DNA of 9,738 nt from Psychrobacter sp. GTDB lineage: Bacteria > Pseudomonadota > Gammaproteobacteria > Pseudomonadales > Moraxellaceae. Made by a program: the position numbers and the translations under genes. A model generated the notes under the pieces. The model searched no databases, was not told the DNA's origin, and saw nothing but the letters and a program-made list of their open reading frames with translations. Below are positions 1 to 6,506 of this stretch, in pieces (the first letter of the stretch is position 1; every line of letters starts with the position of its first letter). The stretch spans positions 1 through 9,738 of the forward strand of contig JARIEH010000034.1 of the NCBI GenBank assembly GCA_029256865.1, in the 5' to 3' direction.

Positions 1-456
1 CCGTTGGGGTTTGAGCTGGATGATAAAAAGCTACGCCGTGCGGGGTTGGATTATCATGAATATGCGCACTTGCAGGTACACGCAGATTGGGCGGCAGCGA
101 AGCAGGCATTACTCAAAGCAGGATGTCAGACAATCACAGCGTTGACCACTAAGCTTAGCCAGCCATTTTATGATTATGACTTTGTGACGCAGGCAGATAG
201 CAGCACGACATCAGAAATACCACCTAACGTGGCTTTGGTATTTGGCTCTGAGACAGCAGGTTTGCCCGATGACATACGCAATGATATAGGGGCAGAGCAT
301 TGGTTAAGACTGCCGATGTTGCCTGACTCACGCAGTTTAAACTTGGCTAATAGTGTGGCGATATGCTTGTATGAGGTATGGCGTCAGCAAGGTTTTAGTG
401 AGGATAAAGGTCGTAGTATTGGTTATGAGACACTGGCGGTATATGATCCGAAATAG
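1..456 (+). CDS. trmL: tRNA (cytidine/uridine-34 2'-O)-methyltransferase TrmL, 5' end missing
   Basis: SPOUT-class (SpoU/TrmH family) methyltransferase that uses S-adenosylmethionine to methylate the ribose of wobble nucleotide 34 in tRNA-Leu isoacceptors. It is cytosolic and in this family works as a knotted homodimer. The window opens inside the gene, at a proline codon of the conserved PLGFELDDKKLRRAGLDYHE block, so roughly 34 N-terminal residues and the start are outside. Visible are the two C-terminal SPOUT knot motifs: FGSETAGLP (bases 241-267) and PMLPDSRSLNLANSV (from base 313), the AdoMet-binding trefoil. Compared with E. coli TrmL there is a short polar insertion before motif 2 (TQADSSTTSEIPP) and a tail of about 15 residues after the usual YEVWRQQGF end. 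The gene ends in TAG and faces tusE across 26 bp with no intrinsic terminator between them. The family call is firm; the tRNA substrates are taken from E. coli. Confidence 0.93.
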   Translation, partial: PLGFELDDKKLRRAGLDYHEYAHLQVHADWAAAKQALLKAGCQTITALTTKLSQPFYDYDFVTQADSSTTSEIPPNVALVFGSETAGLPDDIRNDIGAEHWLRLPMLPDSRSLNLANSVAICLYEVWRQQGFSEDKGRSIGYETLAVYDPK

Positions 457-482
457 TAATAAGAAATAATAGTAAGCAATAA

Positions 483-806
483 CTATAAACAGTTAGGGGG
501 CTTGGGTAGGCCAGAAAGGCGATTGACATGCCTAGCAACCAAGCCAGTGTTGAATAACTGCTGCAACTTTTGATTGCTAATATCGTGTTCAGGCAATGTT
601 TTTTGTAGCCACTTAATCAACGGACGAGTCGCTGGCGCGTGATTAAATTTCACAAAAAATGCGCGCACTTGCTGCAGGATGTCTAAATGCTCATCCGTTA
701 GTGTTATATCTAGCGTGTCTGCTAATTGTTGGGCGATAGTAGGGGTCCAAATGGTATGATCACGAAGATGACCGTCTTGATCTAGAGCAATGCTGGAAGT
801 AGTCAT
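483..806 (-). CDS. tusE: Sulfur relay protein TusE (DsrC family)
   Basis: Last carrier in the cytosolic Tus sulfur relay. TusE accepts persulfide sulfur from TusBCD and hands it to MnmA, which makes the 2-thiouridine at wobble U34 of tRNA-Lys, -Glu and -Gln. The 107-residue product matches the family length (E. coli 109). It ends in the diagnostic C-terminal arm GLPKPPNCL with the sulfur-accepting cysteine at the penultimate position (Cys106). That is its only cysteine: the second cysteine that dissimilatory DsrC proteins carry about ten residues upstream is absent, which favours TusE over DsrC. The central VRAFFVKFNHAPATRPL block is also typical. Its ATG overlaps the TGA of tusB (ATGA), so the two are translationally coupled. 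It is the last gene of the operon. Confidence 0.92.
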   Translation of the reverse strand: MTTSSIALDQDGHLRDHTIWTPTIAQQLADTLDITLTDEHLDILQQVRAFFVKFNHAPATRPLIKWLQKTLPEHDISNQKLQQLFNTGLVARHVNRLSGLPKPPNCL

Positions 807-1132
807 AGAGCGATTGTCACTACTTTATCAAACTGTGGATCTTGGGTCATGGTGACCCACTCATTATCGGTCAAAATCCCTGTGAGTTTGGTCGTGAGCT
901 TTAGCTTCGCATTGGTCTGCTCGCCGAGCTGCGTCACATCCTCAGCTAGGGCATAGATGCTAGCAATGCCTTCTATGTCACTATCATTCAAATAAGCATG
1001 GAGCCAATCAATAAAAGCAGCGGTCGTACCTAATAAAATAATACTGTCACCAGCACACCAAGTTTGCGCCATCTGTTCTGTGCTGCGTCTGAGTCTATCC
1101 ATAGAGCTGTGTAATTGGTATAGAGTTGCCAT
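803..1132 (-). CDS. tusB: Sulfur relay protein TusB (DsrH family)
   Basis: Small structural subunit of the TusBCD (DsrEFH-type) heterohexamer, which passes sulfur from TusA to TusE. The 109-residue product shows the family pattern: an N-terminal MATLYQLHSS strand, a GDSIILLG strand at 29-36, then IYALAEDVTQLG (59-70), aligning with VYALNEDL of E. coli TusB, and a C-terminal block starting DNEWVTMT. It is slightly longer than E. coli TusB (95). The start follows a modest Shine-Dalgarno (GGAA about 6 bases upstream) and the beginning fits the family. The gene lies between tusC (86 bp upstream) and tusE (4-bp overlap), the order expected for this operon. TusB proteins are poorly conserved, so part of the confidence comes from position. 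Confidence 0.85.
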   Translation of the reverse strand: MATLYQLHSSMDRLRRSTEQMAQTWCAGDSIILLGTTAAFIDWLHAYLNDSDIEGIASIYALAEDVTQLGEQTNAKLKLTTKLTGILTDNEWVTMTQDPQFDKVVTIAL

Positions 1133-1218
1133 ATAAGGTTCCGATTGAGTGCAAATAGCCGAGCTAATATTTAAGTATAGGGAAGACGATGTTATATAAG
1201 GTCTGAGGTTATAGAGAG

Positions 1219-1542
1219 CTAAAAGGTCAGAATCTGTTCAAATTGCTGCGAGTCAAAGACTTCTGGTATCAAGGTGAGCTGTGAAGCCAAGTCGTTTGGT
1301 AACATTCCTGTTATCCAACCGCTAAATATATCGTTAGGGAGCCAAGCTTGCGGCATATCGTATAATTCGAGAGATTGAATCATGCCGTGCAAGCGCGAAT
1401 TAGGCTGCATTAATAACCCAAAGACAGGCGCATCTAAGTAAAGCTGCACTTCATGACCGAAAGTCGCTAGTGTCAAGGCTAGCGCGCAGCCTTCATAGCT
1501 TGCCATCTCAGTTGGTGTACGCAGCTGAATGAATAATTTCAT
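1219..1542 (-). CDS. tusC: Sulfur relay protein TusC (DsrF family)
   Basis: DsrE/F-fold subunit of the TusBCD complex, which relays sulfur for 2-thiolation of tRNA wobble uridine. The protein is 107 residues (E. coli 119). Family landmarks are the YEGCALALTLATFGHEVQLY helix-strand at 16-35, matching the REGLDALLATS region of E. coli TusC, the VFGLL strand at 40-44, LELYDMPQAWL at 58-68 (GLLGLYDIEQCWV in E. coli-like proteins) and the terminal FDSQQFEQILTF. The ATG has a good Shine-Dalgarno, AAAGG at 1551-1555, 8 bases upstream. It lies 25 bp after tusD and 86 bp before tusB, all on one strand, so co-transcription is likely. Cys19 is its only cysteine; in this complex the catalytic cysteine is in TusD. 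Confidence 0.87.
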   Translation of the reverse strand: MKLFIQLRTPTEMASYEGCALALTLATFGHEVQLYLDAPVFGLLMQPNSRLHGMIQSLELYDMPQAWLPNDIFSGWITGMLPNDLASQLTLIPEVFDSQQFEQILTF

Positions 1543-1567
1543 AAGTTTAACCTTTATTATTGAGCGC

Positions 1568-2029
1568 TTAAAACTGAATCAGACGACAGTTGCCTTGCAT
1601 CATCATGGCAAGCTCGCTCAGTCCTACTAAATCAAAGCCTGTAGCGAGATTGTCGCCATGTAGCTGATGACGGGCACTGTTGTCTGTATCACTGATGCCA
1701 CGGCTGAGCGCGGTACTCACGCAGACTGGCAATGATAGGTGATACTGTTTAGCAAGTGCTTGCCATTCTTGGGTTAAATCAGTCTGATCGGCTGATTGCC
1801 AACGCAGTCGATTGGCAGTATGTGCAGCATCAGCATAAAAAAAGAGTTTTAAAGATAGCGTAGCGTTTTTAGTAGCATCAGTTTTATCGTTATAGTTAGC
1901 GACATCATGGCCAGTAGCATCAACATTACACTCAGCTTGTGCCAAAACAGCACGCGCATAACGTAGGGCTAAATGGGCAAGCGGATGGCTTGGGTCTTTC
2001 GTGATCAAAAGTAGGGGAGTTGGGCTCAT
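1568..2029 (-). CDS. tusD: Sulfurtransferase TusD (DsrE family) with an internal insertion
   Basis: Catalytic subunit of TusBCD: its cysteine takes persulfide sulfur from TusA and passes it to TusE on the way to MnmA and 2-thio-U34. The sequence carries the active-site block LPVCVSTALSRG, with Cys103 at the place of the E. coli TusD catalytic cysteine. Other landmarks are the LKLFFYADAAHTANRL strand-helix (61-76) and the C-terminal LVGLSELAMMMQGNCRLIQF block, which matches the GLGALAEA..VQF end of the family. At 153 residues it is about 25 longer than E. coli TusD (128). The extra length lies at about residues 33-58, a D/N/T-rich stretch between the first helix and the second strand. The gene is the first of the operon. 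An AAGAAG sequence upstream of its ATG may be the ribosome binding site. No convincing promoter was found in the 71 bp before it. Confidence 0.9.
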   Translation of the reverse strand: MSPTPLLLITKDPSHPLAHLALRYARAVLAQAECNVDATGHDVANYNDKTDATKNATLSLKLFFYADAAHTANRLRWQSADQTDLTQEWQALAKQYHLSLPVCVSTALSRGISDTDNSARHQLHGDNLATGFDLVGLSELAMMMQGNCRLIQF

Positions 2030-2100
2030 AAGTGGCGCTTCTTAATAAACAGTGTCGATTTTTCTTGATAAAAATAAATGGTTATTGGTTTCAGTAAATG

Positions 2101-3144
2101 CTAACGATCTTTGACGTCGCTAACTTTAACCATTTGCTTACCGATATTTTCCCCTTTAAATAGACCAATAAAGGCAGAGGGAATATTCTCAAAACCTTCA
2201 ACAAGGTTTTCTTTGTATATTATTTTCCCATCATTATACCACTCTGCAATCTGTTTTTTGGCCTCATCAAACTCATCGCTGAAATCAAAGACTACAAAGC
2301 CTTCCATGCGTGCACTCTTTTTAATCAAGTTATGCATAGGTCTTGGACCTGTTGGTGGGTTGTCCGCATTATATTCTGCAATTTGACCACAGATAGCCAC
2401 ACGCCCATGCCTATTCATGTTAGCAAAGACAGCATCAAACAATTCCCCGCCGACATTATCAAAAAATACGTCAACGCCGTCTGGGCAAGCTTCTTTTATA
2501 GCCGCTTGCATATCGTCGGTCTGTTTATAGTTGATACCTTTGTCTAGACCCAACTCGTTTTCAAGGTAATCAATTTTCTTGGGAGAACCTGCTATACCAA
2601 TCACTTTACAGCCCGTTATCCTTGCAATTTGTGACGCAATACTACCGACCGAACCTGCGGCACCTGACACGACCACAGTTTCCCCTTTTTTAGGCTGCCC
2701 AATTTTAAGCATACCGAAGTAGGCGGCAAGCCCTGGCACCCCAAGCATACTGACTGCAGTAGAGATGGGTGCCAAATCAGGGTCAACTCTTTCAATGTCC
2801 TCTACACTGACCGTTTGGTATTTTTGCCATGCAAAACGCCCATGGACGATATCGTCAACGGCAAAGTTTTTATCGTTACTTTCAACAATCTGTGCGACGC
2901 TTCTGCTGGTAATGGGTTCGTTTAGCGCGTACTTAGCGCCAGCCGCATCGTCATCGCCTTTATCCATAAAACCGCGCATACCAGGGTCGACGGAGACATA
3001 AATAGTCTTTATTAATACCTCATCGTCTTTAAGCGTCGGCATATCGATATCATTGGTTTGAAAAGTATCCTCTGTTGGTATACCTGAGGGGCGCTCAGCT
3101 AAGACGATCTCTTTATTTTGTTCTTTTGTATCAGAATGAGTCAC
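2101..3144 (-). CDS. NADP-dependent medium-chain oxidoreductase, CurA / leukotriene B4 12-hydroxydehydrogenase type
   Basis: Zinc-free medium-chain dehydrogenase/reductase. Relatives such as E. coli CurA and mammalian PTGR1 use NADPH to reduce the C=C bond of alpha,beta-unsaturated ketones and aldehydes; the substrate here cannot be told from sequence. The GroES-like N-terminal domain includes SVDPGMRGFM (51-60, usually DPYMRGRM). The Rossmann domain carries the dinucleotide-binding GAAGSVGS (161-168), then FFDNVGG (227-233) and ICGQIAEYN (251-259), all hallmarks of this subfamily. No structural zinc cysteine cluster is visible. The 347-residue length matches CurA. The start is GTG at 3142-3144, preceded at 8 bases by AAGGAT (3151-3156), so it is well supported. 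The protein is rich in Asp, Glu and Lys. It is monocistronic, divergent from glnE, and 71 bp upstream of tusD on the same strand. No terminator was seen after it. Confidence 0.88.
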   Translation of the reverse strand: MTHSDTKEQNKEIVLAERPSGIPTEDTFQTNDIDMPTLKDDEVLIKTIYVSVDPGMRGFMDKGDDDAAGAKYALNEPITSRSVAQIVESNDKNFAVDDIVHGRFAWQKYQTVSVEDIERVDPDLAPISTAVSMLGVPGLAAYFGMLKIGQPKKGETVVVSGAAGSVGSIASQIARITGCKVIGIAGSPKKIDYLENELGLDKGINYKQTDDMQAAIKEACPDGVDVFFDNVGGELFDAVFANMNRHGRVAICGQIAEYNADNPPTGPRPMHNLIKKSARMEGFVVFDFSDEFDEAKKQIAEWYNDGKIIYKENLVEGFENIPSAFIGLFKGENIGKQMVKVSDVKDR

Positions 3145-3150
3145 TTTATT

Positions 3151-3156
3151 ATCCTT
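3151..3156 (-). promoter_or_regulatory. Ribosome binding site fixing the GTG start of the reductase
   Basis: The minus strand reads AAGGAT followed by 6 bases and then GTG (AAGG to GTG is 8). There is no in-frame ATG nearby that would fit better, so this site supports the GTG start at 3144. Confidence 0.7.
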
Positions 3157-3309
3157 ATTTTTATCATAGAGTATTTGCGACTTCAGGTTTTTATAATTGT
3201 TTATTAACCTAAGCTCGTTTTGTTTATGCTTAAGCTAATCATGCTACCATAATGATGACCGAATCAGAGGGCAGCAACGTTTCTAAAAGTAATTTTATGC
3301 TAACCATCA

Positions 3310-3338
3310 TTGCCAAGTATTGATGCCCTTATTACTAT
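3310..3338 (+). promoter_or_regulatory. Candidate sigma70 promoter for glnE
   Basis: TTGCCA (3310-3315, five of six to the TTGACA consensus), a 17-base spacer, then TACTAT (3333-3338, four of six to TATAAT). Transcription would begin near 3345 and leave a leader of about 84 nt to the preferred glnE start at 3429. It lies in the 284-bp divergent intergenic region between the reductase and glnE, where no other good plus-strand match was found. Confidence 0.5.
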
Positions 3339-3413
3339 GACCACCTCGCAACAAAAATCATAAACGTCATTAACATTTTCAGGTTTCAGTAGTCTCAATG
3401 TTTTATGCTGCAC

Positions 3414-3417
3414 GGAG
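3414..3417 (+). promoter_or_regulatory. Ribosome binding site deciding the glnE start
   Basis: GGAG lies downstream of the in-frame ATG at 3405 and 11 bases before the ATG at 3429. It can therefore serve only the later start. The spacing is a little long, so the choice is probable rather than certain. Confidence 0.5.
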
Positions 3418-3428
3418 CTTTCATCATC

Positions 3429-6296
3429 ATGCCATTAGCGACATCATCTGATACACTCGGTAGTCCAAGTCATCAGCCTACCCTTAAACAAATAAAAGCT
3501 TTGAGTACCGCAAGCGAGTTTGCTTATCAGATTTGGGAGAGCCGGACAGCTTCTTGTCGGATGTTTTTACGCAGTTATCCCTTAGATCAGACCTTGACGC
3601 GCCAACAGATAGATGACCTTATTCAAGATTATACCTTAGATGATAATTACCAGCTTGGTGATGAAACTACGGTAATGAGAGGCCTGCGAAATCTGCGAAA
3701 TCTTCTTATGATGCGCTGGATTTGGCAAGATGCGCTAGGACTGATTGAGCTTGAGCAATTGACGGATGAGCTATCGGAGCTTGCTGATGGCTGTATCTTA
3801 TTTGCTAAAGACTATACTTATCAGCATTTGATTGCTAAATATGGTCAACCAACCTTCATTGATGCAAAAGGCGTAAAGCATATCGATGATATGGCAATTA
3901 TGGCCATGGGCAAGCTTGGCGCGCATGAGCTAAACTTATCCAGCGATATTGATTTGATATTTGTCCATAAAGCGCGCGGTGAGACAGATGGTGATAAAGC
4001 GCAGGGCATGCGAAGTATTGATAATAAGCGTTTTATGACCCGTCTTGGTCAAGGCATTATTAAACTCCTTGATAACTGTACGGCGGACGGCTTTGTATTT
4101 CGAGTAGATATGCGCTTGCGTCCGTGGGGTGATGGTAGTGATTTGGCCATTCATCTATCAGCATTACAAAAGTATTTTGCCAATCATGGCCGTGCATGGG
4201 AGCGTTTTGCCTGGCTCAAAGCACGAGTAGTCGGGCAGATTACACCGCCATTTTATGATGAACTACAAGGGCTTATTAAGCCATTTGTATTTCGCTACTA
4301 TGTGGATTACAGTGCTTTTTCAGCGCTCAGAGAGATGAAGTCGCTGATTCAGAACCAAGTGGCACAGCGAGAAGATTTGGACAATATTAAGCTGGGTGCA
4401 GGAGGTATCCGTGATATTGAGTTTATCGTGCAAGCCTTTCAGCTGATATACGGTGGTCGGCACCCACAACTGCAGGTTAAGGCTTGCTTACAAGCGATGG
4501 AGGCATTGTGTAAACTTGAATATCTGGAACTGTCTACTTATAAAGAGTTGCAAGCCGCTTATCGCTTTTTGCGCCGGCTTGAGCACGGTATTCAAGCGAT
4601 TAATGATCAGCAAACTCAGCGCCTACCACAGGATACGCAGTGGCAGCACAATCTAGCCATTACTTTAGGCTTTGAGAATTGGGCAGGCTTACTGACAACG
4701 CTGAATCACCATCGACATCATGTCAATGTTCCATTTGAGCGTATGGTTACTGAACGACAGATGCCCGCTCAAGAAGACACCGAGCTTGAGCCTGTTGATT
4801 TAGATCAGCAAATTGCGCAGCTCGATGAAGTACTAACGGAACAGAGTCGAGCACAATTACAGACTTTTTGGCAATCAAAAATGGTCGCAAACCTCAGTGA
4901 GGAAGCCAGAAGTCGCCTAGATGCAGCTTATCCCGTGATTGTACATGCTTTGCTTGCCCATCAAGAACAGCAGCAGCTGGCTAATATCGCATTACCAAGA
5001 CTGATTGCCTTGCTTGAGGCGATTTGTCGGCGTTCTATCTACTTAGTAATGATTGCAGAAAACCCAAATGCAACGGTTGAGTTGATTCCGATGTTGTCTG
5101 CTAGCCCTTGGATTGCCAATGAGCTGGCGCGTTATCCTGTGCTACTCGATACTTTTTTACAGCAGCGTTATCGTCATCTACCAGATAAGTTAGAGCTGCG
5201 TGATATTTTGCGTCAGCAGCTACTACGGGTCGAGCCAAACGACGAAGAAGAATTGCTGAGTGTATTGCGACTGTTTAAAAAGAACCAAGTATTGGCCGTC
5301 GCTGCTAGTGACGTATTGGCTGAGCGGCCAATTATGAAGGTATCTGACTCATTGACGTATATTGCGGCCGTGGTGTTAGAGGCCGCGCTTGAGCGTGCCT
5401 TTGCAGAATTGGTCAAGCGTTACGGCTATCCTATCGCCCAAAATGGTGATCCAGTCACCGAGGCTGACTGTGGTTTTGCGATTATCGGTTATGGTAAGCT
5501 TGGCGGTCTTGAGCTTTCTTACTCCTCTGATTTAGATTTGGTATTCTTACATAAGATAAAAGAGCAGGGCATGACCACGGGCGAAACTTCCGTTAGTGGT
5601 ATGAAGTTTGCTGCGCGTCTGGCACAAAAGCTCATGACTTACCTGAATACCCAAACCCGTGATGGGCGCGCGTACGAGATAGACATGCGTTTGCGACCCT
5701 CAGGCAATGCCGGCATGATGGTGGTTTCTTGTCACGCTTTTGAGACTTATCAACGTGAAAAAGCGTGGTCTTGGGAGCATCAGGCATTGGTACGAGCGCG
5801 GGCGATATGTGGTGATAGAGGCGTCACGGCTCGGTTTTGTGATATTCGTCGAAAGGTATTGGCATTGCCACGTACCCTTGAACAAGTACGCACAGAAGTG
5901 ACCAGTATGCGTATTAAGATGCAAAAGCATTTGGGTACCAGTCAATGGCAACAACAAGCAGGTAAGTTTCAGCTGAAACAAGATGCGGGTGGTATCATTG
6001 ATATTGAGTTTTTGGCACAGTTTGCGGTATTGGCTTACTCGCATGAGCATCCAAGCTTAACCAAATGGAGTGATAACGTACGTATCTTTGAGGAGGTCGC
6101 GCTGCTCGGTATTTGGGAAGAAAAAGTCTGTCAAGATCTCACCGATGCTTATCTAAGAATTCGAGCCGCCACGCATCAGTTGGCATTGGCTGAGCAGTCA
6201 CTACTGGTAGATGAGGTATTATGGCAAGAAACTCGTGCACTGGTACAAGCACAGTGGCAGCATCTGATGGGTGTGCCCTCAAGGGAATTAGAATAA
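3429..6296 (+). CDS. glnE: Bifunctional glutamine synthetase adenylyltransferase / adenylyl-removing enzyme GlnE
   Basis: Controls nitrogen assimilation by adding AMP to, and removing it from, a tyrosine of each glutamine synthetase subunit, under PII (GlnB) and glutamine control. It has two nucleotidyltransferase domains. The N-terminal adenylyl-removase domain has GKLGAHELNLSSDID, with Asp173 and Asp175 counted from the 3429 start. The C-terminal adenylyltransferase domain has GKLGGLELSYSSDLD, with Asp701 and Asp703. These numbers coincide with those I recall for the E. coli enzyme. Each domain is followed by its conserved partners: DMRLRPWG and GAGGIRDIEF in the first, DMRLRPSG and DAGGIIDIEF in the second. 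I prefer the ATG at 3429 (955 residues) because GGAG at 3414-3417 lies 11 bases upstream. The in-frame ATG at 3405 would add MLHGAFII and has no good ribosome binding site. The gene is full-length and intact. ilvE follows after 210 bp with its own promoter. Confidence 0.97.
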   Translation: MPLATSSDTLGSPSHQPTLKQIKALSTASEFAYQIWESRTASCRMFLRSYPLDQTLTRQQIDDLIQDYTLDDNYQLGDETTVMRGLRNLRNLLMMRWIWQDALGLIELEQLTDELSELADGCILFAKDYTYQHLIAKYGQPTFIDAKGVKHIDDMAIMAMGKLGAHELNLSSDIDLIFVHKARGETDGDKAQGMRSIDNKRFMTRLGQGIIKLLDNCTADGFVFRVDMRLRPWGDGSDLAIHLSALQKYFANHGRAWERFAWLKARVVGQITPPFYDELQGLIKPFVFRYYVDYSAFSALREMKSLIQNQVAQREDLDNIKLGAGGIRDIEFIVQAFQLIYGGRHPQLQVKACLQAMEALCKLEYLELSTYKELQAAYRFLRRLEHGIQAINDQQTQRLPQDTQWQHNLAITLGFENWAGLLTTLNHHRHHVNVPFERMVTERQMPAQEDTELEPVDLDQQIAQLDEVLTEQSRAQLQTFWQSKMVANLSEEARSRLDAAYPVIVHALLAHQEQQQLANIALPRLIALLEAICRRSIYLVMIAENPNATVELIPMLSASPWIANELARYPVLLDTFLQQRYRHLPDKLELRDILRQQLLRVEPNDEEELLSVLRLFKKNQVLAVAASDVLAERPIMKVSDSLTYIAAVVLEAALERAFAELVKRYGYPIAQNGDPVTEADCGFAIIGYGKLGGLELSYSSDLDLVFLHKIKEQGMTTGETSVSGMKFAARLAQKLMTYLNTQTRDGRAYEIDMRLRPSGNAGMMVVSCHAFETYQREKAWSWEHQALVRARAICGDRGVTARFCDIRRKVLALPRTLEQVRTEVTSMRIKMQKHLGTSQWQQQAGKFQLKQDAGGIIDIEFLAQFAVLAYSHEHPSLTKWSDNVRIFEEVALLGIWEEKVCQDLTDAYLRIRAATHQLALAEQSLLVDEVLWQETRALVQAQWQHLMGVPSRELE

Positions 6297-6394
6297 CAAT
6301 ATATTTAAAAGAGAGTATGAATAAAAGAACTCTATTGGCTAACTAACCGAAATATAGCGACCAACTAAAATGTTTCATTTGTTTGCTCTGCCAG

Positions 6395-6403
6395 TGATAT
6401 AAT
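6395..6403 (+). promoter_or_regulatory. Extended -10 promoter for ilvE
   Basis: TGATATAAT: a consensus TATAAT (6398-6403) with the TG one base upstream that defines an extended -10 element. No good -35 hexamer exists at 16-18 bases (the region reads TTTCATTT), which is usual for extended -10 promoters. The predicted start is near 6410, leaving a leader of about 97 nt before ilvE. ilvE can thus be transcribed independently of glnE. Confidence 0.6.
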
Positions 6404-6473
6404 CATTTTCACTATAAAAACAGTGTCAGCTTATAGTTTGCATTGAAATACTTACTTAACACTCAACAAAAAA

Positions 6474-6492
6474 GTTAGTCGCTAGCACTAAC
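6474..6492 (+). promoter_or_regulatory. Hairpin in the ilvE leader next to the ribosome binding site
   Basis: GTTAGT (6474-6479) and ACTAAC (6487-6492) form a perfect 6-bp stem around the 7-base loop CGCTAGC. It ends two bases before the Shine-Dalgarno AAGGA (6495-6499), which is 7 bases before the ilvE ATG. It could be an operator dyad or an RNA element affecting initiation. It is short and may be chance. Confidence 0.35.
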
Positions 6493-6506
6493 ATAAGGAT
6501 CATTAA

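Noticed and set aside
452..475. AATAGTAA direct repeat (452-459 and 468-475) between trmL and tusE
   Set aside because: Eight bases in an AT-rich spacer, one copy overlapping the trmL stop codon; no sign of an attachment site or mobile element end.
2030..2100. Promoter for the tus operon (minus strand TTTACT, 16 bases, TATTTT)
   Set aside because: Each hexamer matches only four of six and the region is AT-rich, so such matches are expected by chance.
2111..2386. 91-codon plus-strand open frame opposite the reductase gene
   Set aside because: Antisense to a clearly coding gene; the composition is that of a reverse-frame shadow.
3218..3230. GCTTAAGC palindrome in the reductase-glnE intergenic region as an operator
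   Set aside because: Eight bases only, no second copy and no clear promoter beside it.
3298..3363. Tiny reading frames before glnE (MLTIIAKY at 3298 and MTTSQQKS at 3337) as leader peptides
   Set aside because: Both begin at or upstream of the predicted transcript start near 3345, have no ribosome binding site and have no regulatory residue bias.
5700..6050. 116-codon minus-strand open frame inside glnE
   Set aside because: It lies wholly within the conserved adenylyltransferase domain of glnE; its product has no recognisable motif and it has no ribosome binding site.
6311..6336. Possible terminator after glnE: AGAGT ... ACTCT inverted repeat
   Set aside because: Only 5 bp of stem with a 12-base loop, no GC-rich core and no T run after it.
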